DNA of 64,000 nt, taken from positions 1 to 64,000 of the forward strand of contig NZ_JADYTL010000006.1 in assembly GCF_021531055.1 (NCBI RefSeq), written 5' to 3'. Below are positions 17,002 through 24,708 of this stretch, piece by piece. The position numbers and the translations under genes were made by a program. Positions within the stretch are counted from its first letter, which is position 1. The number at the start of each line of letters is the position of its first letter. The notes beneath the pieces are model-generated. The model ran no database searches and was not told the DNA's origin. It was given only the letters and a program-made list of their open reading frames with translations. Source of the DNA: Collinsella tanakaei (GTDB lineage: Bacteria; Actinomycetota; Coriobacteriia; Coriobacteriales; Coriobacteriaceae).

Positions 17002-17736
17002 CTACTCGTGAACCGGGAACACGGACTCGACGGTGTGGGTCTCCTCGTCGGTACGAGGATCGATGTACTTGGCAGCGGCCTCCCACTGACCATAGTGACC
17101 CATGGCGCCGGCGATGGCGTCCTCAGGGGTGGCACCCTTCTTGAGGGCGTCGGTGAACTTGCCGAGGTTCAGGAACTCGAACGCGATGATCTCGTTCTTG
17201 TCGTTCAGAGCCATACGGGTGACGTAACCCTGGGAGAGCTCGAGATAGCGAGCACCCTTGGCCTTGGTGCCGAACATGGTGCCGACCTGGGAGCGCAGGC
17301 CCTTGCCGAGGTCGTCAAGGGAGGCGCCGACGGGCAGGCCGCCCTCGGAGAACGCGGTCTGGCTGCGGCCGTACACGATCTGCAGGAAGATCTCGCGCAT
17401 GGCGACGTTGATGGCGTCGCAGACGAGGTCGGTGTTCAGGGCCTCGAGGATGGTCTTGCCGGGAAGAATCTCGGAAGCCATGGCCGCGGAGTGGGTCATA
17501 CCGGAGCAACCGAGGGTCTCGACGAGGCACTCCTCGATGATGCCGTTCTTGACGTTAAGCGTCAGCTTGGAAGCGCCCTGCTGCGGAGCGCACCAACCGA
17601 CACCGTGCGTGAGGCCGGAGATGTCGGAGATCTCCTTGGCCTGGATCCACTGACCCTCCTCGGGGATGGGCGCGGGGCCGTGGTATGCGCCCTTGGCGAC
17701 GGGGCACATGTTCTCCACTTCTGCTGTGTACTGCAT
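17002..17736 (-). CDS. NifU-N-like Fe-S scaffold homologue
   Basis: A 244-residue protein whose first half resembles the NifU/IscU N-terminal fold: candidate ligand cysteines in GWCAPQQG (near residue 49) and TLGCSGMTHSAAMASEIL (near 75), the latter parallel to GCAISQASADIMAEL in SufU of this same window, plus NMCPVAKG near residue 10. The second half is specific to this family. AGAGGAG precedes the ATG at 17736, which is preferred to an upstream in-frame ATG at 17829. It is the first gene of a pair with the GGGtGRT protein. It is distinct from SufU and is not part of the suf operon, so the cell has a second scaffold-like system of unknown client. Confidence 0.75.
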   Translation of the reverse strand: MQYTAEVENMCPVAKGAYHGPAPIPEEGQWIQAKEISDISGLTHGVGWCAPQQGASKLTLNVKNGIIEECLVETLGCSGMTHSAAMASEILPGKTILEALNTDLVCDAINVAMREIFLQIVYGRSQTAFSEGGLPVGASLDDLGKGLRSQVGTMFGTKAKGARYLELSQGYVTRMALNDKNEIIAFEFLNLGKFTDALKKGATPEDAIAGAMGHYGQWEAAAKYIDPRTDEETHTVESVFPVHE

Positions 17737-17923
17737 GCCTCTCCTCTCTTTCGTGATCAATCCCGAACGTGCGCCGGCGAAGCACACATTTCGGACACTG
17801 ACATGCGTGTCCATTTTAGCGCGAAACATCCGCCGGTGATTCGGCGAACGGCTGAGATTGATGTGAAATCACGTCAGATTTTTTTCAAATGGGAAAAGCC
17901 CCGTTGCCGAGGCGATGGTTTGG

Positions 17924-17954
17924 ATGTAGAAAAACCCCTGGGGTTATTTTGCAT
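17924..17954. repeat. Palindromic repeat copy 4
   Basis: A 31-base copy with core AACCCCTGGGGTT and ends ATGTAGAAA/TTTTGCAT, one base different from copy 1 at the right end. It lies in the gap between the NifU-like gene and the tRNA cluster. Confidence 0.85.
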
Positions 17955-17966
17955 TATGCATTCCTG

Positions 17967-17997
17967 ATGTAGAAAAACCCCTGGGTTTATTTTACAT
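17967..17997. repeat. Palindromic repeat copy 5
   Basis: A 31-base copy in the same orientation as copy 4, offset by 43 bases, with one core change (CCCCTGGGTTT). Together the two form a direct pair separated by 12 bases. The 17737-18064 gap otherwise holds the NifU-like gene's upstream region and terminators. Confidence 0.85.
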
Positions 17998-18026
17998 TCG
18001 AATCCCGTGCACCGCAGGCAGATATG

Positions 18027-18048
18027 AAAAAAGCCCCGTTGCCGGGGC
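18027..18048 (-). terminator. Terminator of the tRNA cluster
   Basis: GCCCCG-TTGC-CGGGGC (18033-18048) with a T6 run on the minus strand (18027-18032). A degenerate second copy (GCCCCGTTGCCGAGGC with A4) sits at 17894-17914, so the terminator was duplicated. Confidence 0.75.
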
Positions 18049-18064
18049 GATGGTTCGAAATGGG

Positions 18065-18138
18065 TGGACCGTCAGGGATTCGAACCCTGGACCTTGGGAT
18101 TAAGAGTCCCCTGCTCTAGCCAGCTGAGCTAACGGTCC
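18065..18138 (-). tRNA. tRNA-Lys (CTT), copy 1
   Basis: A full cloverleaf reads on the minus strand: acceptor GGACCGT pairs with ACGGTCC, D-arm GCTCAGCTGGCTAGAGC, anticodon loop ACTCTTAAT giving CTT, T-loop GTTCGAATC. CCA is not encoded. Identical to the next tRNA. Confidence 0.95.
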
Positions 18139-18174
18139 ATGTAAAAGCCTCCGGAGGAGGCGAGGAAGCGATGG

Positions 18175-18248
18175 TGGACCGTCAGGGATTCGAACCCTGG
18201 ACCTTGGGATTAAGAGTCCCCTGCTCTAGCCAGCTGAGCTAACGGTCC
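18175..18248 (-). tRNA. tRNA-Lys (CTT), copy 2
   Basis: Identical in sequence to copy 1 across the mature region, 36 bases away, a recent tandem duplication. The anticodon is CTT and no CCA is encoded. Confidence 0.95.
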
Positions 18249-18276
18249 AAACTATCAAGCACGCAAGAGAGGATGG

Positions 18277-18351
18277 GGTGGGTAAAGGGACTCGAACCCT
18301 CGACCTACGGGACCACAACCCGTCGCTCTAGCCAACTGAGCTACACCCACC
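18277..18351 (-). tRNA. tRNA-His (GTG)
   Basis: Acceptor GTGGGTG pairs with TACCCAC, the extra G at position -1 faces discriminator C73, which are histidine identity elements, and the anticodon loop TTGTGGT gives GTG. The T-loop is GTTCGAGTC. It is transcribed first in the three-tRNA cluster; its promoter is probably in 18352-18420. Confidence 0.95.
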
Positions 18352-18522
18352 ATGTGCCCTCTTGCAAAGCGCGTTGTATATTATGCACGCGACATGCCTG
18401 CCGTGCAAGCATTTTCTTGGAAAAAGTTTCGCCTGTGAAAAAAGCGCGTTCGACGGAGCCCTGCACACCGCAAAGACCCTTCCATAGTCGAAGACGCCCA
18501 AAGCGCGCAAGGCGTCGATAGG

Positions 18523-18996
18523 CTACCCCGCGCACCGAAGTCGCCGCAGATGCGCCGCGAGCGTGCGCACGAGCACGCCGGTCGCCGCGCCGCAGCAATC
18601 GAGCAGCACATCGGTCACCTGGCCGGACCTTCCGTCCACGAACAGCTGGATCCCTTCATCGATGGAAGGCACGAGCACGAGCACCGCACCTATCACGAGC
18701 AGGCGGCGACGCCACGCTCCCCCATCCGGGTCAAGCGCCTGCGCGACGAGGATGCCGAGCAGCGCGTACTCGCTGAAATGCGCCGTCTTGCGTATGAGGA
18801 AATTGGTGACCCAAAACGACGGGATCGACAGCGCATCGAGTGCGGAGCGGACCGCCGACACGACACCGAAGCTCATCGAGGAGCTTCCCTCGCCTGGAAT
18901 CAGCGAGTTGCCCCAGATGACCATGATCATGCACACCGCGGCGACAAGCCACGGCACCGACACCGTCCGTCGTATGCGTTCGAACGTCGAGCCCAA
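18523..18996 (-). CDS. VanZ-like membrane protein
   Basis: A 157-residue membrane protein of the VanZ-like family. Signatures are WGNSLIPG after helix 1, IRKTAHFSEYALLG, and DEGIQLFVDGRSGQVTDVLLDCCGAATG in the last third. About four helices. The start is TTG, four bases after the stop of the upstream gene with which it is co-transcribed. VanZ confers low-level teicoplanin resistance in enterococci, but most VanZ-like proteins have no known role, and nothing here links it to glycopeptides. Confidence 0.8.
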   Translation of the reverse strand: MGSTFERIRRTVSVPWLVAAVCMIMVIWGNSLIPGEGSSSMSFGVVSAVRSALDALSIPSFWVTNFLIRKTAHFSEYALLGILVAQALDPDGGAWRRRLLVIGAVLVLVPSIDEGIQLFVDGRSGQVTDVLLDCCGAATGVLVRTLAAHLRRLRCAG

Positions 18997-19002
18997 CCGG
19001 TA

Positions 19003-20139
19003 TTACGCCTCGACCGTCATGCGCGGCAGCGTCTGCGTACCGCCCTGGATGACCCGCAGGTACTCATGGCTCGTGCGACGCATGCCCTGCGAGGGGACAC
19101 GGTCGAACTCCTCTTCCAGCATCTGGTTGACTCGGGTATGGCGCCCGGTCTGCTCGGCACCTTCGGCGACGGCACTCATCCGCTCGGCGTCGACGGCATC
19201 GGTATCGCCCAGATCGACCGGCGCGGCAACCGTCGTGACGTCATCGTCCTCGGCGAGAATCGCCAGGGCAGCGGCCCACATGTCCTCGTGTCCGGAGTAG
19301 TCGACCATCTCGATCTGCGTGAACTCGCCATCGTATCCCGCATCGAATTCCGGCTCATCGATATCGAGCATATCGGCGGACATGGCATCATCGTATCCGT
19401 TGACGGCGGACACGGCCTGCACGGGCACCGCCGGCTGCGGCGCGACCACCGGCATGTCGGCGAACGGGACGGCAGGACGGGGCGCCGCATACGGTTCCTG
19501 CACGGGAATCTGCGCCGTGACGGACGCCTGCGACGAGGAAGGCGCATCCCAGGCGAGCAGCGTGTCGTCGGGCTGCGGGATGTAGGCGAACGGATCGATG
19601 ACGTCGGAGGCGGCCTGCGTCGGAGTCGGGACGACGGGGGCGACCGGACGGGGCACATAGGCGGTCGTCGAACGCTCGGAGCCGCGTGCCATCTCCTCGA
19701 GCGCGATCTCGTAGATGTCCTTCGAGCGAGTCGGATCGCAGCTCACCGGTGAGTCGGCGGAAAGCAGAGCATCGATGTCGGCCCATGCCTCCTCCTCGGA
19801 CAGCGCATCGGATGCGCGGGCGATGACCGGCACGCCCTTGGGCGTCGCCTGGCGACGGTACGTACTCTGGCCCACCGCGCGCTGCGTGGCCGAAGCCTCC
19901 TTGCGTGCCGTGCGATCGTGCTCACGGGAGGCATACGTGTCGGCGATCCCCAACCCGATCGCGAACAGCCCCACACCCGCAACGGACCCGACCGCGAACG
20001 GCACGGCCGATGCGCCCAGCGCCTCATGGACCTGTTCGAAAGGAATGGTCGCCGCAAACGCCGCGGCGGTGATCGCCAGACCCGCTCCCGCGGAAAGTCC
20101 CGCAGTCAAAGCGCGATGCGAATGCACGGAAGCCTCCAT
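19003..20139 (-). CDS. Hypothetical membrane-anchored protein
   Basis: A 378-residue protein that I do not recognise. Two hydrophobic segments at about residues 12-35 and 42-65 give a membrane hairpin; the rest is a long, mostly low-complexity cytoplasmic or external domain rich in Pro, Ala, Asp and Ser, with an ordered-looking C-terminus (RVNQMLEEEFDRVPSQ, then EYLRVIQGGTQTLPR). GAAGGAG precedes the ATG at 20139. It lies upstream of the VanZ-like gene by four bases, so they form a pair. Composition suggests an intrinsically disordered scaffold or tether; no function can be assigned. Confidence 0.72.
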   Translation of the reverse strand: MEASVHSHRALTAGLSAGAGLAITAAAFAATIPFEQVHEALGASAVPFAVGSVAGVGLFAIGLGIADTYASREHDRTARKEASATQRAVGQSTYRRQATPKGVPVIARASDALSEEEAWADIDALLSADSPVSCDPTRSKDIYEIALEEMARGSERSTTAYVPRPVAPVVPTPTQAASDVIDPFAYIPQPDDTLLAWDAPSSSQASVTAQIPVQEPYAAPRPAVPFADMPVVAPQPAVPVQAVSAVNGYDDAMSADMLDIDEPEFDAGYDGEFTQIEMVDYSGHEDMWAAALAILAEDDDVTTVAAPVDLGDTDAVDAERMSAVAEGAEQTGRHTRVNQMLEEEFDRVPSQGMRRTSHEYLRVIQGGTQTLPRMTVEA

Positions 20140-20472
20140 TGCCGTCTCCTTCGTGGTATCGAGCACACCAAACCCCCGACGCGCCCGGAGCAACCGGACG
20201 CATCGTTTGCGCGTTCGCGGGAAACGTTGATTGTGAAGCTTTATGAACCGAGGTTCCAAGCAACGGATGTGGTTTGATTCATCTGCGTTTACCGTCGCGA
20301 CCGTTAGCCGCTATTATGCGAGAACAACTCGGCAAATGCAAGGTCGGGTCAAATGTGCCTTGAAGAACGCGAATTACCCGAACGACCGACATTCAAGGAT
20401 TCGATCTGTCATTCGGGGGTCGTTTTGGGAACAACTGGGGTATGGCTTCAACCACGACCTTGAGGAGCACCC
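20140..20472. other. Intergenic region between divergent genes
   Basis: A 333-base divergent region between the hypothetical protein and the short-chain dehydrogenase. It is locally richer in A/T than the coding sequence around it and must hold both promoters, but I cannot pick -10/-35 boxes with confidence. No RNA gene or long inverted repeat is visible. Confidence 0.5.
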
Positions 20473-21249
20473 ATGCCATCCATCGCCATCGTCACCGGCG
20501 CATCTTCCGGTCTGGGCAGGGAATTCGTCCGCCGCATCGATGCGGGCGAGGCGGGCGCCATCGACGAGATCTGGGTGATCGCCCGTCGCGCCGAGCGCCT
20601 CGAATCCCTCGTGAGGACCACATCGCACGTCGTTCGCCCGTTCTGCATGGATCTCACCGACCCCGTATCGTACGACATCCTCGAATCCGCCCTGTCCGAA
20701 ACCCCGACTGCGCGCGTCGCGCTGCTCGTCAACAACGCCGGCGCCGGCACGTTCGGCTCGTTCGCGCGCGGATCGCGCGACGACGTGAAGCTCATGCTCT
20801 CCCTGCTCGTGCGAGCACCCGTCGAGCTCATCTATCGGACGTTGCCGTTTATGCGCCAAGGTTCGCGCATCATCAACGTCGCGAGCGTCGCGGCGTTCAT
20901 GCCCCAGCCGCACCTCGCTGTGTATTCGGCCTGCAAGCGCTTCGTGCTCGACATCTCGCGCTCGCTTGACGCCGAACTCGGCGACGTGGGGATCCATGTG
21001 ACCGCCGTCTGCCCCAAATTCATGAGCACCGAGTTCCTCGACCACCCCGGGGACGCCGGCGCGGCGACGCGTATGACGGCCATCGGGTTCGAGCGGGTCG
21101 GCGACGTCGCCCGAGCCGCGCTGCGCGCCTCGCGCGCCGGCCGCGACCTGTGCATCCCCTCGCTCGACATGAAGGCGCTCTACGGCGCCTCGCGCCTGCT
21201 CCCCTACCGGGCCGTCCTCGCCTGTGAGCGGATATTGGGCATCATCTAG
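20473..21249 (+). CDS. Short-chain dehydrogenase/reductase
   Basis: A 258-residue SDR-fold oxidoreductase. The cofactor-binding TGASSGLG motif (residues 8-15), NNAGAG (near 86), a catalytic Ser in VASVAA (near 138) and the Tyr-x-x-x-Lys pair YSACKRF (near 151) are all present. The arrangement TGxxxGxG with a basic stretch IARRAERL after strand 2 suggests NADP(H). TTGAGGAGC precedes the ATG. It is monocistronic and the substrate is unknown; similar proteins are often annotated as ketoacyl-reductase-like. Confidence 0.85.
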   Translation: MPSIAIVTGASSGLGREFVRRIDAGEAGAIDEIWVIARRAERLESLVRTTSHVVRPFCMDLTDPVSYDILESALSETPTARVALLVNNAGAGTFGSFARGSRDDVKLMLSLLVRAPVELIYRTLPFMRQGSRIINVASVAAFMPQPHLAVYSACKRFVLDISRSLDAELGDVGIHVTAVCPKFMSTEFLDHPGDAGAATRMTAIGFERVGDVARAALRASRAGRDLCIPSLDMKALYGASRLLPYRAVLACERILGII

Positions 21250-21315
21250 CCGATCGCTGCGACCGGGATCGGGGCCATGCGAAACATCCGCATGTCGCCC
21301 CATCCGCATACAGTT

Positions 21316-21352
21316 CGGGGCCTCCGAGAGCTACGGACTCTCGGAGGCCCCG
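21316..21352. terminator. Bidirectional terminator, SDR/rho
   Basis: A perfect 15-bp stem (21316-21330 with 21338-21352) with loop CTACGGA between the convergent SDR and rho genes. It can end transcripts from both sides. Confidence 0.75.
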
Positions 21353-21405
21353 TTCGCGTTGCACGCCTGTCACGCAGCACGCCGGTACCGGCGACGAAAC
21401 GCGGG

Positions 21406-23664
21406 TTAGAGCGCCTCGGGATGATCGGCGGCCTTCTTGGCCGTGCGGATCAGGAACTCCTCGTTGGAATTCGTGCCCTTGAGACCCTTGATGAACGACG
21501 CGGCCGCGCGCTCGGTGTTGTTCATGTTGGCGAGGATGCGGCGGATACCCCACACGAAGGGGCGCATGTTCTCGTCGATGAGCAGGTCCTCGTTGCGCGT
21601 GCCGGACGCCACTGGATCGATCGCGGGGAAGATGCGGCGGTCGGCGAGGTCGCGGTCGAGCTTGAGTTCCATGTTGCCCGTGCCCTTGAACTCCTCGAAG
21701 ATCACCTCGTCCATCTTGGAACCGGTGTCGATGAGCGCCGATGCCAGGATGGTGAGCGATCCGCCGTTCTCGATGTTGCGGGCGGCGCCGAGGAAGCGCT
21801 TGGGCGGATAGAGCGCCGCGGAATCCACACCGCCGGACAGGATGCGACCGGACGCGGGAGCCGCGAGGTTATAGGCGCGCGCCAGACGGGTGATGGAATC
21901 GAGGACCACCACGACGTCGCCGCCCATCTCGACGATGCGCTTCGCGCGCTCGATGACCAGCTCCGACACGCGCGTGTGGTTGTCGGCCGGCATATCGAAG
22001 GTCGACGCGACCACCTCGCCGTGGATGGAGCGCTCCATATCGGTGACTTCCTCGGGGCGCTCGTCGACCAGCAGGCAGATGAGGTGCACCTCGGGGTTGT
22101 TGACGGCGATCGACTGGCAGATGTGCTTGAGCACGGTCGTCTTGCCCGCCTTGGGAGGCGAGACGATCAGGCCGCGCTGCCCCTTGCCGATCGGCGAGAC
22201 GATGTCGATCGCACGGCCCGTGATCGAGTCGCGACCATGCTCCATGCGCAGGCGCTCGTTCGGGTAGATCGGCGTCAGCTCGGCGAACTTCGGACGCAGG
22301 CGGATCTGCTCGGGATCGACCCCGTTGACGCTCGCGATCTTGGCGAGACCCGGGAACTTGTCGTTGGCGCGTGAGGGGCGCAGCGTACCGACGATGTAGT
22401 CGCCCGTGCGGAGACGAGCGGCGCGGATGAGGTTCACCGGGACGAACGCGTCATCCTTGCTCGGCATGTAGCCGTGCGCGCGGATGTAGCCGAAACCCTC
22501 GTTGGTGATCTCGAGAATGCCCTCGATGTCGCGGAATCCCTCGGCGCGGGCAGCGGCGGCATAGACCTCCTCGACGAGCTCCGCCTTCTTTTTGCCCGTC
22601 GTGTCCAAATCCAGCTCATGCGCCTTCTCGCGCAGCTCGGCGACCTTGTAGGACGCGAGTTCCTCGCGGCTGAGGCTCGGCTCGGTCGGCGCATTGGCAT
22701 AGCGGTTGTTGCGCTTGCCGCCACGGCCGCCTCGCTCGGCGCGATTGTTGCCACGACGATCGCCGCGATCCTGGTTTTGGTTCCTACCGCCTCGGTCGCC
22801 ATGGCGCGACGCATGCGTGCGACGCTCCTTGGCGCCGCCCTCCGTCCGCGGCTGGTCTTCGGCAGCAGCCTGCTTGTGGGATTTCGCGTCCTCGGATGCG
22901 GGCTTCTCCCCCGCATCTCGAACGTTGACGTCCGTGGCGCTCTGGGCATCCGCCTGAGTCGCGACACCGTCCTTGGCATCCTTGCGCGAACGGCGACCGC
23001 GCGCGGCACGCGGCGCCTTGGATGCGCCCTCGGCGTCCTCGGACCCGTGCGCATCGGTCGACGGGTGTGCGGCGCCATCGTCCGCCGCGTCCTTTTTCGA
23101 CGCCTCTTCCATGAGCTGGCGCTGGGCTTCCAGCGCCGCCGCGGCAGCGCGCTCAGCCTCCACATACGCCTTGGGCTTACGGCCGCGGCGATGAGGGCGA
23201 AGGGCCGGATCGACGAAGGGGATCTCGATTCCCGGCTGCGCGTCGTCGGCTTTCGGCGTCTCCGCCGGGGATTCGGCGGCCGCCGCTTTAGCAGCCGTCT
23301 TCCGTTTACGGGTCTTCGGTGCGGGAGCGTCCGCAGCGGCTACGAGCTCGGCTGCGGCATCGGCCTCCTTACGCTGCTGACGGGCGACCTGCGCCTGCGA
23401 GATCTGGGCGAGCATGCGCGCCTGCGCGACCTCCGCCGAAACGGCGTCGGACGAATCGGTCGGCCCGGCCGCCGCGCGCTTGGCACGGGTGCGGCGGGCC
23501 GGCTTGGCGGGAGCGTCCCCGGAAGCGGGGGCGGCGTCAGCCGCCTCCGCCTTCGGCTTGCGACCGCGACGACGGGGCGCGGCGGGCTCCTGCGGGGAGA
23601 CCGCCTCGGATGCCGAGGCGGTCTGGGGTTCTTGAGAGGGGGACTCGTTACGTTCGTCTGACAC
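21406..23664 (-). CDS. rho: Transcription termination factor Rho, extended
   Basis: A 752-residue Rho hexamer subunit, against about 420 in Escherichia coli. The first 330 residues are low complexity: Ala/Lys/Glu-rich, two RGRKPK AT-hook-like motifs at about 33-38 and 156-161, and an Arg/Gly/Asn-rich stretch around 280-320. The ordered part has the Rho N-domain, the RNA-binding GFGYIRAHGYMPSKDDAFV segment, Walker A PPKAGKTT near residue 510 and VVVVLDSITRLARAYN. Long N-terminal insertions are known in actinobacterial Rho. The start is GTG and overlaps the stop of the upstream aldolase gene by one base (TAGTG). No separate strong ribosome site is seen, so reinitiation is likely. Confidence 0.95.
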   Translation of the reverse strand: MSDERNESPSQEPQTASASEAVSPQEPAAPRRRGRKPKAEAADAAPASGDAPAKPARRTRAKRAAAGPTDSSDAVSAEVAQARMLAQISQAQVARQQRKEADAAAELVAAADAPAPKTRKRKTAAKAAAAESPAETPKADDAQPGIEIPFVDPALRPHRRGRKPKAYVEAERAAAAALEAQRQLMEEASKKDAADDGAAHPSTDAHGSEDAEGASKAPRAARGRRSRKDAKDGVATQADAQSATDVNVRDAGEKPASEDAKSHKQAAAEDQPRTEGGAKERRTHASRHGDRGGRNQNQDRGDRRGNNRAERGGRGGKRNNRYANAPTEPSLSREELASYKVAELREKAHELDLDTTGKKKAELVEEVYAAAARAEGFRDIEGILEITNEGFGYIRAHGYMPSKDDAFVPVNLIRAARLRTGDYIVGTLRPSRANDKFPGLAKIASVNGVDPEQIRLRPKFAELTPIYPNERLRMEHGRDSITGRAIDIVSPIGKGQRGLIVSPPKAGKTTVLKHICQSIAVNNPEVHLICLLVDERPEEVTDMERSIHGEVVASTFDMPADNHTRVSELVIERAKRIVEMGGDVVVVLDSITRLARAYNLAAPASGRILSGGVDSAALYPPKRFLGAARNIENGGSLTILASALIDTGSKMDEVIFEEFKGTGNMELKLDRDLADRRIFPAIDPVASGTRNEDLLIDENMRPFVWGIRRILANMNNTERAAASFIKGLKGTNSNEEFLIRTAKKAADHPEAL

Positions 23665-24347
23665 TATGCCTGCTCAACTACTTTCTTCCAGTCGGCCTCG
23701 AAGGAAGCGAGGCCCTGATCGGTCAGGGGATGCTTGACGCACTTCTTGAGCGCGCCGAACGGGACGGTCGCGATGTCGGCGCCGAGCAGCGCGGCCTGGG
23801 TCACGTGGTTGGGGGTACGCACCGAGGCGGTGATGATCTCGACCTGGTCGTCGACGTTCTTGCCGGTCCAGTCGTAGTTCTTGATGCAGGCGATCACGTC
23901 GGCGAGCTGCGAGATGCCGTCCTCGGCGATATCGTCGAAACGGCCCACGAACGGCGAGATGTAGCGGGCGCCGGCGTTGGCGGCCAGGAGCGCCTGGGGC
24001 GCGGAGAACACGAGCGTCATGTTGATGCGGACGCCCTCATCGGCGAGCGCGCGGCACGCGGCGAGGCCGGCTTCGCACACGGGAAGCTTGACGACGATGT
24101 TCGGGGCGAGGCCGGCAAGACGACGGCCCTCCTCGATCATGCCCTCGGCCGTGGTCGCCGTGGACTCGGCGGACACAGGAAGGCCCTCGCACAGCTCGGC
24201 GATCTTGAGCATATGCGGCTCGAAGTCGGCGAGCTTGCCGCCCGTACGGGCGTACAGCGACGGGTTGGTCGTCACGCCGGCAAGGCAGCCCCAGCTTTTG
24301 GCCTCGGCGATCTCGTCAAGATCAGCGGTGTCGATGAAGAACTTCAT
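23664..24347 (-). CDS. Transaldolase-like fructose-6-phosphate aldolase family protein
   Basis: A 227-residue class I aldolase of the FSA/TalC family. Signature parts are TTNPSL near residue 27, the Schiff-base lysine in IVVKLPV near 84, and INMTLVFSAPQA and YISPFVGRFDD. The small size and sequence fit the MipB/TalC subgroup, which has transaldolase or fructose-6-phosphate aldolase activity. AAGGAGGT precedes the ATG. It is the first gene of an operon whose second gene is rho, an uncommon pairing. It most likely feeds the non-oxidative pentose phosphate pathway. Confidence 0.9.
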   Translation of the reverse strand: MKFFIDTADLDEIAEAKSWGCLAGVTTNPSLYARTGGKLADFEPHMLKIAELCEGLPVSAESTATTAEGMIEEGRRLAGLAPNIVVKLPVCEAGLAACRALADEGVRINMTLVFSAPQALLAANAGARYISPFVGRFDDIAEDGISQLADVIACIKNYDWTGKNVDDQVEIITASVRTPNHVTQAALLGADIATVPFGALKKCVKHPLTDQGLASFEADWKKVVEQA

Positions 24348-24708
24348 TCCTGTACCTCCTTATATGCTGCCGCACTGCGGCATGTACCAACGAAATGGGG
24401 AGGAAAACCCACGCGTACCGTCATGGGGAAAATTCGCCCGCAGGATACCGGGCGACCGGATGCATACAGTGTGTGGATGGATGTTCGAACCACGTTCCGT
24501 GCCACTATACCACATCGACGATGGCGCACGGCTTCGCGCAGGAAAATCGGTGCTACGACGCCGGTGGGCGCATCCGATCACGTGCGAAAAGGCGTCTGGT
24601 CCGATTTCACGCCGACCTCATCTCATGCCGGCGACCGCGAACGCAAAAGAAGGGACCCCGCGCATGCGAGGTCCCTTGATAGTCGATATGTCGTCGCGGG
24701 ATGCGCGC
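24348..24708. other. Intergenic region, argS to aldolase
   Basis: A 361-base gap. It holds the argS terminator (24651-24678) and the promoter region of the aldolase-rho pair. I see no plausible small gene or structured RNA in the remainder. Confidence 0.6.
24651..24678 (-). terminator. Terminator of argS
   Basis: AAGGGACC (24651-24658) and GGTCCCTT (24671-24678) form the stem, with an inner CGC-GCAT-GCG hairpin; CTTTTG follows on the minus strand. It lies 30 bases past the argS stop. Confidence 0.75.

Noticed and set aside
15082-17997. CRISPR array from the repeated palindromes
   Set aside because: Copies are scattered, irregularly spaced, vary in sequence and have no uniform spacers or cas genes.
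18523-18996. Glycopeptide resistance from the VanZ-like gene
   Set aside because: No vanHAX genes or other resistance context; VanZ-like membrane proteins are common and mostly unrelated to resistance.
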